A stretch of 5,945 bases of DNA from an uncultured Lachnospiraceae bacterium (GCA_910580005.1 CAJTXH010000142.1:1-5945), one strand, 5' to 3'; numbered from the stretch's first letter, positions 1 through 5,909 are shown. Made by a program: numbers and translations. Notes: a model not told the origin generated them from the sequence alone.

Positions 1-42
1 GCACTGCTAGTTACTATGAACAGCGTAGCTGTGAATAGTAAC
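1..42. repeat. Left copy of a 42-bp near-palindromic inverted repeat
   Basis: The reverse complement of these 42 bases matches 5850-5891 at 41 of 42 positions; the one difference lies in the central loop. Bases 10-42 are themselves a hairpin: arms GTTACTATGAACAGC and GCTGTGAATAGTAAC around a 3-base GTA loop, pairing at 13 of 15 positions. Bases 1-9 (GCACTGCTA) are the asymmetric part that gives the element a direction, and they lie distal to the esterase promoter. The element may extend left of the window. No T-run follows, so it does not look like a terminator. It could be a dispersed intergenic palindrome or a protein-binding site. Confidence 0.85.
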
Positions 43-81
43 GAACTGTTACGTTTATTCTGAAAAATAGTACACCTGCCC

Positions 82-111
82 TTGACAATGAAATGGACTC
101 ATTATTATAAT
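82..111 (+). promoter_or_regulatory. Sigma-A-type promoter of the esterase gene
   Basis: A perfect -35 box TTGACA (82-87) and a perfect -10 box TATAAT (106-111) are separated by 18 bp. Transcription would start near 118, giving a leader of about 85 nt before the ATG at 203. A strong ribosome binding site, AAGGAGG (189-195), lies 7 nt before that ATG. The -35 box begins 39 bp after the end of the left 42-bp repeat. Confidence 0.8.
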
Positions 112-149
112 AATGTTGGGACCAGAACGCATTCTGTTCCCAATATTAT
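110..149 (+). promoter_or_regulatory. Stem-loop overlapping the -10 box and start of the esterase leader
   Basis: TTGGGACCAGAA (116-127) and TTCTGTTCCCAA (132-143) pair at 11 of 12 positions around a CGCA loop. The flanking AT-rich bases extend the pairing outward to about 110-149, with one G-U pair. The outer left arm touches the last bases of the -10 box. As DNA it could be an operator next to the start site. As RNA it would be a stable 5' hairpin at the transcript end, possibly protecting the mRNA. No T-run follows, so it is not a terminator. Confidence 0.5.
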
Positions 150-202
150 GCCCATCTTGTTATGTATGAGGAAGGCCATTTTGGCATTAAGGAGGAATCA
201 TT

Positions 203-1594
203 ATGTTTAAACATGTAGCAAAGAAATCCCTGTGCATAGTGCTCGCTGCCGGGGTCATATGTTCTGGATTTTCAGGCATTTATTCGCAGGCAGCGAAAAA
301 GGCTGCACTAAAAACCAAAAAAGTAACAATGAAAGTTGGTCAAAAGAAGAAGATTACGATAACCGGCCAAAATAAAAATGCCGTTTACCGATTTGTTTCT
401 TCTTCCCCAAAAAAGGCAGTGGTATCAAAAAGTGGTGTCATTACAGCAAAAAAAGTAGGGAAGGTGAAAGTTACCGTGACGGAAAAGATCAAGGAAAAGA
501 CCCGTAAATTAGGTAAAGTCACCGTACAGATTAATGCGAAGGATACGAATGATGTGCCGGTTGTATCACAAGCTCCGGTTATGCCTTCTGCTACACCGGT
601 GTCTGTCATACCAGCATCTGCAGCACCAGTACCTACTGCAACAGCACCTGCAACACCAGTGCCTACTGCAACAACATCTGCTTACCCAGCGACCCAGCCA
701 TCAAGTGAGCCGGCCGTATCACCAACACTGGCACCGGCTATAAAACCGATCAAACCGTATATTGAGGACACGAGTTCCGATGTTCCAGATAATTTTTCAA
801 AAGCCATCAAAGATAACGAGGGAACAGTAGAAAACATTACATATGAATCGACTGTTATCAAAAAGGGTGCCACTGTCATGAGAAAGGCAAAGGTCATCCT
901 GCCGAAAAATTACAGCGCAGACAAGAAATATCCGGTCGTGTATATGCAGCATGGTATTTTTGGAAATCAAAATTCAATGTATAACGAAAAGGTTCAGAAC
1001 GTTTTCTGGAATGCAATGGCGAATGGTGACGCAGAAGAGATGATAGCAGTATTTCCAAATGCGTGTGCAAATGAGACCGGGGGACCGGTAGGGGCGAATA
1101 ACGGATTTAATACAGAGCACTATGCCGCCTACAATAATTTCCTCAACGATCTCAAAGAATGCCTGATGCCTTATATCAATGAGCACTATCCAACGCTGAC
1201 AGGAAGAGAAAATACAGCAATTTGCGGATTTTCTATGGGAGGACGTGTGACGCTTCATATCGGCTTTACGTTGCAGGATACATTCCGCTATATTGGTGCT
1301 TTTTGTCCGGCACCTGGTATTTTCACCCACAGCGATAATGGTGTGAATGAGACAGGACTCTTCACTCCAGAAACATTTACACTTCAGGAACAGTATATGG
1401 ATGATACGCTCGTTATGATTGTGAAGGGAACGAACGATGGTACAGTGAAGCAGTTCCCGAAGGATTATCACGATGCGCTGACAGCAAACGGTGTACCTCA
1501 TCTATACTTCGAACTACCGGGCGGCCACGATGGCAGTGTTTACAAACCGGGACTTTATAATTTCCTCCGCCGTATTTTCCACCGAGAAGGATAA
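203..1594 (+). CDS. Secreted alpha/beta-hydrolase esterase (CE1/esterase D-like) with an N-terminal Big_2 domain
   Basis: A 463-residue exported esterase. Residues 1-30 form a signal peptide (basic start, hydrophobic core, likely cleavage after SQA). Residues about 34-112 are a lysine-rich Ig-like Big_2 domain, with the typical run of a K-rich strand, SSSPKKAVVSKSGVITAKKVG and a final beta-strand. Residues 118-185 are a Pro/Thr/Ala/Ser linker. Residues about 205-463 are an alpha/beta-hydrolase domain of the feruloyl/acetylxylan esterase and esterase D group. The nucleophile is Ser344 in GFSMGG, the likely acid is Asp412 in GTNDGT, and the base is His442 in GGHDGS; the HG at 250-251 may form the oxyanion hole. 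The triad is complete and in family order. The family hydrolyses ester bonds, often acetyl or feruloyl groups on plant polysaccharide; the substrate cannot be read here. The Big_2 domain and linker suggest display at or near the cell wall. The start is set by AAGGAGG 7 nt upstream. The gene is monocistronic, with its own promoter and terminator. Confidence 0.9.
   Translation: MFKHVAKKSLCIVLAAGVICSGFSGIYSQAAKKAALKTKKVTMKVGQKKKITITGQNKNAVYRFVSSSPKKAVVSKSGVITAKKVGKVKVTVTEKIKEKTRKLGKVTVQINAKDTNDVPVVSQAPVMPSATPVSVIPASAAPVPTATAPATPVPTATTSAYPATQPSSEPAVSPTLAPAIKPIKPYIEDTSSDVPDNFSKAIKDNEGTVENITYESTVIKKGATVMRKAKVILPKNYSADKKYPVVYMQHGIFGNQNSMYNEKVQNVFWNAMANGDAEEMIAVFPNACANETGGPVGANNGFNTEHYAAYNNFLNDLKECLMPYINEHYPTLTGRENTAICGFSMGGRVTLHIGFTLQDTFRYIGAFCPAPGIFTHSDNGVNETGLFTPETFTLQEQYMDDTLVMIVKGTNDGTVKQFPKDYHDALTANGVPHLYFELPGGHDGSVYKPGLYNFLRRIFHREG
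624..683 (+). repeat. Two-unit 30-bp tandem repeat in the esterase linker
   Basis: Units 624-653 and 654-683 match at about 25 of 30 bases and encode APVPTATAPA and TPVPTATTSA (residues 141-160). Such in-frame 30-bp units let a disordered linker change length by slippage or recombination without breaking the reading frame. Confidence 0.7.
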
Positions 1595-1613
1595 GAATAA
1601 CATGTGAGAGGCA

Positions 1614-1665
1614 CGAAGTCTTACGAAGCTTGAAAAGATCTTGCTGAGTAAGGCTTCGCTTTTTT
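1614..1665 (+). terminator. Rho-independent terminator of the esterase gene
   Basis: CGAAGTCTTAC (1614-1624) pairs with GTAAGGCTTCG (1648-1658) over 11 bp with one G-U pair. After one C comes a run of six T (1660-1665). The loop of about 23 nt is long and contains the small palindromes AAGCTT and AGATCT, so it may fold further. It begins 19 bases after the esterase stop codon. The T-run is on the plus side only, so it serves the esterase. Confidence 0.85.
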
Positions 1666-1930
1666 ATATAGCAGAACCATCATATGTGACTAGAGGGGAT
1701 ATGCAATCATATTGAATAGGCGCAGTTTTGATATGGGTTATGTTATCATGCCATAACCAATTAGTACCAGGAAGTACCATACCAACATCTTTACAACTTG
1801 CAGTATACTTGCCCGCCAGAAACATTGCTGGATTCTTCTATGAGCTCTTCCATGTCTTTTTCCATCTTGTCTGTAAAGGCTTTAAGCCATATATGCCTTA
1901 TGCCGTGCTCCGCATGGCACAAATAGGAAT
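1664..1930 (-). pseudogene. Region without a confident gene; possible frameshifted coding remnant
   Basis: Two consecutive open stretches lie on the minus strand. The upstream one enters from about 1930 and ends at a TAA at 1791-1793; it contains an acidic, helix-like segment with KMEKDMEELIEES. The second is in another frame. It is open from 1837 down to a TAA at 1664-1666 and contains MVLPGTNWLWHDNITHIK. Removing one G near 1835-1842 would join them into one reading frame of roughly 100 codons. I recognise no family, and no convincing ribosome binding site precedes either part. A 78-codon plus-strand frame (1728-1964) covers the same bases and runs into the downstream hairpin. The stretch could be a gene fragment or plain intergenic DNA. 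Confidence 0.2.
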
Positions 1931-1931
1931 G

Positions 1932-1991
1932 AAAAACAACCTCCTGTATAATAATGCATTTTAAACAAATTATGCACTAATGTACAGGAGG
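1932..1991 (-). terminator. Rho-independent terminator of the minus-strand genes
   Basis: Bases 1940-1959 and 1972-1991 form an inverted repeat with 17 of 20 positions paired (CCTCCTGTA and TACAGGAGG at the base of the stem) around a 12-nt AT-rich loop. Read on the minus strand, the stem is followed by TTGTTTTT (1939-1932). It lies 22 bases beyond the lipoprotein stop codon. On the plus strand the following bases are CTTCTTCT, a much weaker tract, so it mainly serves the minus strand. Confidence 0.7.
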
Positions 1992-2013
1992 CTTCTTCTA
2001 AATCTAGTAATGT

Positions 2014-2508
2014 CTACCTTTTATTATTTGTTTTATTATTATTCTTTGTTGTGCCATTATTGTCATCTGTCTTGCTGGCAGCACCACCATTAACATTGTC
2101 TTTTGCAGCGTTATTATTTTTATCATTTATATTGTCATCATTTGTATCTGCGCCATTATTAGTGCCTGTTGTACTTGTGCTTCCAGTACCTGTTGTTCCA
2201 TTGCCTGCTGTACCATTTCCTGTACCTGTATTGCCACCTGTACTGTCTGTGCTATTATTATTGCCGTTACCATCCAGGTCATCTATGGCATCACCTGCAT
2301 CGTCCATAATATCGTCAGCCCCATCTTCCAGGTCATCCTTAAGGCTGTCATCATCATTGCCATTATTACCAGTGCTGCCGTTATCATCCGTAGCTCCACT
2401 TGTTGTTTTAGGGGATGTAGCAGAATTATTATTTTTATTGCCACATCCGCTAAAAAGCATAACTGACAGTGACATTGCTGTGATAAATAAATAAGCTTTT
2501 TTTCTCAT
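2014..2508 (-). CDS. Small Asn/Asp/Gly/Thr-rich lipoprotein of unknown function
   Basis: A 164-residue predicted lipoprotein. Residues 1-21 form a lipoprotein signal peptide (MRKK, then a hydrophobic core) ending in the lipobox FSGC with Cys22, so the mature protein should be lipid-anchored on the outer face of the membrane. The rest is low complexity. Residues 23-52 are Asn/Ser/Thr/Gly rich. Residues 53-79 are strongly acidic with spaced Leu, Ile and Ala (DDLEDGADDIMDDAGDAIDD) and could form an amphipathic helix. Residues 80-164 are an Asn/Gly/Thr/Asp-rich tail turning basic at the end (NNNKTNNKR). No enzyme motif is visible. The start is supported by AGGAG 5 nt upstream (2514-2518) and by the signal peptide. 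It lies 148 nt after putP on the same strand with no clear terminator between, so it may be cotranscribed, though an own weak promoter is possible. A frame on the opposite strand exists only because of the repetitive codons. Confidence 0.75.
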   Translation of the reverse strand: MRKKAYLFITAMSLSVMLFSGCGNKNNNSATSPKTTSGATDDNGSTGNNGNDDDSLKDDLEDGADDIMDDAGDAIDDLDGNGNNNSTDSTGGNTGTGNGTAGNGTTGTGSTSTTGTNNGADTNDDNINDKNNNAAKDNVNGGAASKTDDNNGTTKNNNKTNNKR

Positions 2509-2656
2509 ATCTTCTCCTTTTCTATTATTTTGAAAATTTTATTTGCACCATTAGTATGGCATAAAGAGAAAATATTATTCCAGCTTTTATAACTATAAGC
2601 ATAAATGCCACAGAAACATATCAATTAATTTTTTAATTATTTTTTACATTTATATA

Positions 2657-4186
2657 TTATTCAATGGCTTTTTTAGCCTTCTCAAATTCAGCAATTATAT
2701 CCTGCCCTGGTGCCTTTGTACAAAGACTGCCCACAACTATAAATATAAAACTGGCAATAAAGCCAACAAGCAGCGAGTAAATGCCTGTTGCTGCATATAT
2801 TGTCTGTCCGCCTGCCAGCGGTATATAATCCCATATAATAACGGTAAGCCCTCCTGATACAATTCCTGCAACAGCGCCATAAAGGTTTGTCCTCTTCCAG
2901 AAAAGTGACGCAACAACAACAGGACCAAAAGCAGAACCAAGCCCCGCCCATGCATCAGATACAAGCCCCATTATACTGCTTTCAGGATTCCATGCTATTA
3001 TAAATGCAAGTATGGCTACTATAATAACTGTAATCCTGCTTATCTGTAATACTTTTTTATCACTTGCAGAAGGCTTAATAATATTTTTATAAATATCTTT
3101 TGAAACGGATGAAGCACAGACTAAAAGCTGTGAATCTGCTGTAGACATTATTGCCGCAAGTATGCCGCATATAAAAATACCACCAATAAACGGAAGTGCA
3201 ATCTTACTGTTGAATACACTGTTTATCATTTCTATAAATACATTTTCAGAATCTTTAAGCACATCACTTCCAAAATATGCCCTTCCAAGCACACCTATAA
3301 TACATGCTGCAACAAGTGATAAAAAGCACCAGATAATAGCAATTACGCTGGATTTTTTAATCTCCTTCTCACTCTTTATTGCCATAAAACGTACAAGTAT
3401 ATGTGGCATGCCACAATAGCCAAGCCCCCATGCAAGCTGTGAAAGTATATCAATAAACCTGTAAGGCCTGCCCCCATTTGAAAAAAGGCTCATATAATCA
3501 CTATAATTTCCAGTTATGCCGCTTGCTGTAATCTGTGCTTCAAAACTCCCATCAATAAATGAATATGCACAGAGAGGTACTGTCATTAAACCAACAAGCA
3601 TAAGCATACCCTGTACAAAGTCTGTAGTGCATACAGCAAGGAAGCCTCCAAGAAATGTATATACAAGTATTACTACTGCCCCTATTGCAAGCGCTACATG
3701 GTAATCAATGCCAAACACTGCATTAAAAAGCTTTCCTCCTGATGCAAGTGCAGACGCTGTATACACAAGGAAAAATATTACAATTACAATTGAAGATATT
3801 GTTAAAATAATTTTTTTCCTGTCATGAAACCTGTTTTCAAAAAATTCAGGAAGTGTCATTGAATTACCTGCAACTATTGTATAACGCCTTAACCTTTTTG
3901 ATATAAAAAGCCAGTTACATACAGTACCAATAAACAAACCTATAGCAATCCACGCTTGTCCTGTTCCAAGTGCATATACTGAGCCAGGAAGACCCATAAG
4001 CAGCCAGCCGCTCATATCGGATGCCTGTGCAGACAGTGCCGCAACCCATCCTCCAAGCCCTCTGCCACCGAGAAAGTAATCCTCTGTGCTTGAAGTCCGT
4101 TTCATTGACCAGATCCCTATGCCAACTAAAATAGCAAGATAAAGTACAAATGCAATTAATATTGCAATAGTGGTTAATGATAACAT
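2657..4186 (-). CDS. putP: Sodium/proline symporter PutP (SSS family)
   Basis: A 509-residue integral membrane protein, close in length and sequence to Escherichia coli PutP (about 502 residues). It imports L-proline with Na+ across the cytoplasmic membrane. Family motifs are in order: EDYFLGGRGLG (35-45) after TM1; ASDMSGWLLMGLPG (55-68), holding Asp57, the counterpart of E. coli Asp55; YTFLGGFLAV (176-185); WGLGYCGMPHILVRFMA (253-269); and AAIMSTADSQLLV (344-356), with Ser348/Thr349 matching E. coli Ser340/Thr341. Ala55, Met58 and Ala345 sit where the other Na+ ligands are expected. GLVSDAWAGLGSAFGPVV (407-424) is also conserved. About 12-13 hydrophobic segments are visible. AAGGAGA (4193-4199) lies 6 nt before the ATG. 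The gene starts 60 nt after citrate synthase, which suggests an operon. Substrate: proline is most likely from motif identity, but SSS members can differ. Confidence 0.93.
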   Translation of the reverse strand: MLSLTTIAILIAFVLYLAILVGIGIWSMKRTSSTEDYFLGGRGLGGWVAALSAQASDMSGWLLMGLPGSVYALGTGQAWIAIGLFIGTVCNWLFISKRLRRYTIVAGNSMTLPEFFENRFHDRKKIILTISSIVIVIFFLVYTASALASGGKLFNAVFGIDYHVALAIGAVVILVYTFLGGFLAVCTTDFVQGMLMLVGLMTVPLCAYSFIDGSFEAQITASGITGNYSDYMSLFSNGGRPYRFIDILSQLAWGLGYCGMPHILVRFMAIKSEKEIKKSSVIAIIWCFLSLVAACIIGVLGRAYFGSDVLKDSENVFIEMINSVFNSKIALPFIGGIFICGILAAIMSTADSQLLVCASSVSKDIYKNIIKPSASDKKVLQISRITVIIVAILAFIIAWNPESSIMGLVSDAWAGLGSAFGPVVVASLFWKRTNLYGAVAGIVSGGLTVIIWDYIPLAGGQTIYAATGIYSLLVGFIASFIFIVVGSLCTKAPGQDIIAEFEKAKKAIE

Positions 4187-4246
4187 TTTTAATCTCCTTA
4201 TAAATAGAATTTACTGCCAGTATAATTTATCTCAGTCCTTGGAAAC

Positions 4247-5626
4247 TTATCTTACATCTAATTCCTTAAATTCTTTATGTGAGCCGACAAATTTATATGC
4301 AGGACGTATTATTTTGCCTTTATTAACAAGTTCTTCCAGGCGGTGTGCACTCCATCCGGAAATCCTTGAAATAGCAAACAATGGTGTAAAGAGTTCTTCT
4401 GGTATGCCAAGTATTGAGTATATAAAACCACTATAAAAATCAACATTAGCACATACGGGTTTTAACACATGGCTTCTGCCCATAATCAATTCTATTGCTA
4501 TCCGTTCAACTGTTGTATGGAGATGGAATTCTGCAACTGTTTCCTCCCCTTTTGTCTTTGCCAGCTTTCCTGCATAGTCCTTAAGTATCTTTGCACGTGG
4601 GTCTGACAAAGTGTATACAGCATGGCCTATGCCATATATAAGCCCTGAACCGTCAAATGCTTCTTTCCTCAATACTCTTTTAAGATATTCCCTGATTTCA
4701 TCCTCATCTTTTAAATCACATACACTTTCATGAAGTTCTTTAAACATCTGCTGGACTTTCAGGTTAGCACCGCCATGCCGCGGCCCTTTAAGTGATGCTA
4801 TTGATGCAGCAACCGCTGAATATGTATCTGTTCCCGAAGAAGTTACTACATGGTTTGTAAATGTAGAATTATTGCCGCCGCCATGTTCTGCATGAAGTAC
4901 AAGTGCAGCGTCAAGAACCCTTGCTTCAAGCTGTGTGTACTTGCCGTCAGGCCTTAACATATGCAGGATATTTTCTGCAATTGAAAGCCCCTGTACAGGT
5001 GGTTTTATCAGAAGGTTATCAAAGTAAGTAAAGTGGCGGTACGCATAGTAATTATAAACAGATATAAGCGGAAGCTTTGCTATTAGCTGTAATGACTGCC
5101 GGAGCACGTTTGGCGCTGATATATCATCAGGATTAGAATCATATGAATATAATGTAAGCACACTTTTCTGAAGCCCGTTCATAAGGTTTGGGCTTGGCGC
5201 TTTCATAATTACATCCCTTACAAATGTGCCTGACAGTTCTTCAAGGCTTCCTAATACATCAATAAATACCTTAAGTTGTGCATCTGTTGGCAGCTCCCCG
5301 AATAAAAGAAGATATGTAGTTTCCTCAAATGAAAATCTTTTTGAAATATCATTCCCCAAAAGGCTGTTTACATCATACCCCTGGTAATACAGGCGTCCGT
5401 CAGCAGGTTCTTTTACCCCTCCCACAATATTATAACCAGTTACATCAGATATTTCCGTAAGGCCAGTAAGCACACCTTTTCCTGTACTGTCACGCAGGCC
5501 TCTTTTAACATCATATTCCTGGTAAAGACTTAAATCAATCTGGCTTGATGACATACATTCTTCTACAAGCTCAGCAAACTGTGTATCAAGCTTTTCACTT
5601 AAAGCCATCATAGACTCATTACCCAT
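4247..5626 (-). CDS. gltA: Citrate synthase
   Basis: A 459-residue cytoplasmic enzyme that condenses acetyl-CoA and oxaloacetate to citrate, the first step toward 2-oxoglutarate and glutamate. The catalytic residues of the family are all present: His284 in GPRHGGAN, His335 in GIGHAVY and Asp396 in NVDFYSG. The substrate-binding Arg344 (DPR) and Arg421 (AISRISGWSAH) are also visible, as is the LHAEHGGGNNSTF motif (244-256). The N-terminal part has GYNIVGGVKEPADGRLYYQGYDV, the usual small-domain segment. The length suits clostridial citrate synthases. The ATG at 5626 is chosen because GGAGG lies 8 nt upstream; the frame stays open to an ATG at 5773, but that adds 49 residues without family likeness and starts at the predicted transcription start. 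2-Methylcitrate synthase is an alternative within the same family, but no prp genes are nearby. It is probably the first gene of an operon with putP. Confidence 0.93.
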   Translation of the reverse strand: MGNESMMALSEKLDTQFAELVEECMSSSQIDLSLYQEYDVKRGLRDSTGKGVLTGLTEISDVTGYNIVGGVKEPADGRLYYQGYDVNSLLGNDISKRFSFEETTYLLLFGELPTDAQLKVFIDVLGSLEELSGTFVRDVIMKAPSPNLMNGLQKSVLTLYSYDSNPDDISAPNVLRQSLQLIAKLPLISVYNYYAYRHFTYFDNLLIKPPVQGLSIAENILHMLRPDGKYTQLEARVLDAALVLHAEHGGGNNSTFTNHVVTSSGTDTYSAVAASIASLKGPRHGGANLKVQQMFKELHESVCDLKDEDEIREYLKRVLRKEAFDGSGLIYGIGHAVYTLSDPRAKILKDYAGKLAKTKGEETVAEFHLHTTVERIAIELIMGRSHVLKPVCANVDFYSGFIYSILGIPEELFTPLFAISRISGWSAHRLEELVNKGKIIRPAYKFVGSHKEFKELDVR

Positions 5627-5634
5627 AAACAGCA

Positions 5635-5639
5635 CCTCC
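5635..5639 (-). promoter_or_regulatory. Ribosome binding site that sets the citrate synthase start
   Basis: GGAGG on the minus strand, 8 nt before the ATG at 5626. An in-frame ATG at 5641 overlaps this site, and those further upstream have no comparable site. This argues for MGNES as the true N-terminus. Confidence 0.8.
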
Positions 5640-5648
5640 ATATATAAT

Positions 5649-5660
5649 ATTTGTACAAAT
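5649..5660. promoter_or_regulatory. Perfect 12-bp palindrome ATTTGTACAAAT in the citrate synthase leader
   Basis: A perfect dyad lying 9 bp upstream of the citrate synthase ribosome binding site. Its core TTTGTACAAA resembles the symmetric TGTACA-type sites bound by several small bacterial repressors. Without the regulator this is only a candidate operator; a short AT-rich palindrome can also occur by chance. Confidence 0.3.
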
Positions 5661-5714
5661 TGCACATTCCTATTGCCATAATGCCAAAGATTGCATATGC
5701 CATATATGTATACC

Positions 5715-5748
5715 GGTATGTATTGTACTCTTGTATACAATACATACC
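5715..5748 (-). promoter_or_regulatory. Perfect 13-bp inverted repeat in the citrate synthase leader
   Basis: GGTATGTATTGTA (5715-5727) and TACAATACATACC (5736-5748) are perfectly complementary around an 8-base loop. The structure lies about 26-59 nt into the predicted transcript. Two smaller perfect palindromes overlap it: TTGTATACAA (5731-5740), which resembles FadR/GntR-type operators, and ATACCGGTAT (5710-5719). It could act as a DNA operator just downstream of the start site or as an RNA stem-loop. No T-run follows, so simple attenuation by this hairpin alone is unlikely. Confidence 0.6.
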
Positions 5749-5780
5749 CTGAAACTACCTTACATAATAACAACTACTAT

Positions 5781-5810
5781 ACTATAACCTAACTTACAGG
5801 GCTAAGTCAA
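5781..5810 (-). promoter_or_regulatory. Sigma-A-type promoter of the citrate synthase operon
   Basis: On the minus strand, TTGACT (5810-5805) and TATAGT (5786-5781) are spaced by 18 bp, five of six matches to consensus in each box. Transcription would start near 5774, giving a leader of about 148 nt before the ATG at 5626. The -35 box begins 39 bp after the inner end of the right 42-bp repeat. Confidence 0.65.
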
Positions 5811-5849
5811 GTCTTACAACAGATTTGGCACGTCCGTTTCATAAAATTT

Positions 5850-5891
5850 GTTACTATTCACAGCTATGCTGTTCATAGTAACTAGCAGTGC
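5850..5891. repeat. Right copy of the 42-bp near-palindromic inverted repeat
   Basis: Inverted copy of 1-42 with a single difference (T at 5867, where the left copy predicts C). The hairpin part is 5850-5882 with loop TAT, and the asymmetric TAGCAGTGC end points away from the citrate synthase promoter. Inward of the element the two copies share no further sequence. A 6-bp inverted repeat (GTCCGT 5832-5837, ACGGAC 5903-5908) encloses this copy and could extend the secondary structure. Confidence 0.85.
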
Positions 5892-5909
5892 TTTGTTTGC
5901 AGACGGACA

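Noticed and set aside
222..262. Lipoprotein signal at Cys20 of the esterase
   Set aside because: The residue before Cys20 is Ile, whereas a lipobox needs Gly, Ala or Ser. A normal signal peptidase I site after residue 30 fits better.
974..1501. 175-codon minus-strand frame inside the esterase gene
   Set aside because: It lies opposite a well-supported catalytic domain, has no ribosome binding site and resembles no family.
1728..1964. 78-codon plus-strand frame between the esterase and the lipoprotein gene
   Set aside because: There is no ribosome binding site, it lies downstream of a strong terminator, and it runs into the stem of the minus-strand terminator. It has no recognisable motif.
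2051..2494. 147-codon open frame on the plus strand opposite the lipoprotein gene
   Set aside because: It is a mirror of the repetitive Asn/Asp/Gly/Thr codons. The product would be an implausible Leu/Val/Pro/Ser string, while the minus-strand frame has a lipoprotein signal and a ribosome binding site.
2625..2642. Terminator between putP and the lipoprotein gene
   Set aside because: The only stem is six A-T pairs and is not followed by a T-run on the minus strand. It is too weak to call.
5627..5773. 49-residue N-terminal extension of citrate synthase starting at an ATG at 5773
   Set aside because: It has no ribosome binding site, begins at the predicted transcription start, spans the leader hairpins and does not resemble citrate synthase. 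GGAGG 8 nt before 5626 fixes the start there.
5627..5774. T-box or other known riboswitch in the citrate synthase leader
   Set aside because: There is no T-box consensus, no terminator/antiterminator pair and no other class motif that I can recognise.
1..5891. A composite transposon or integrative element bounded by the 42-bp repeats
   Set aside because: There is no transposase, integrase or target duplication in view, and the enclosed genes are ordinary housekeeping and secretion genes. The repeats alone do not prove a mobile unit.
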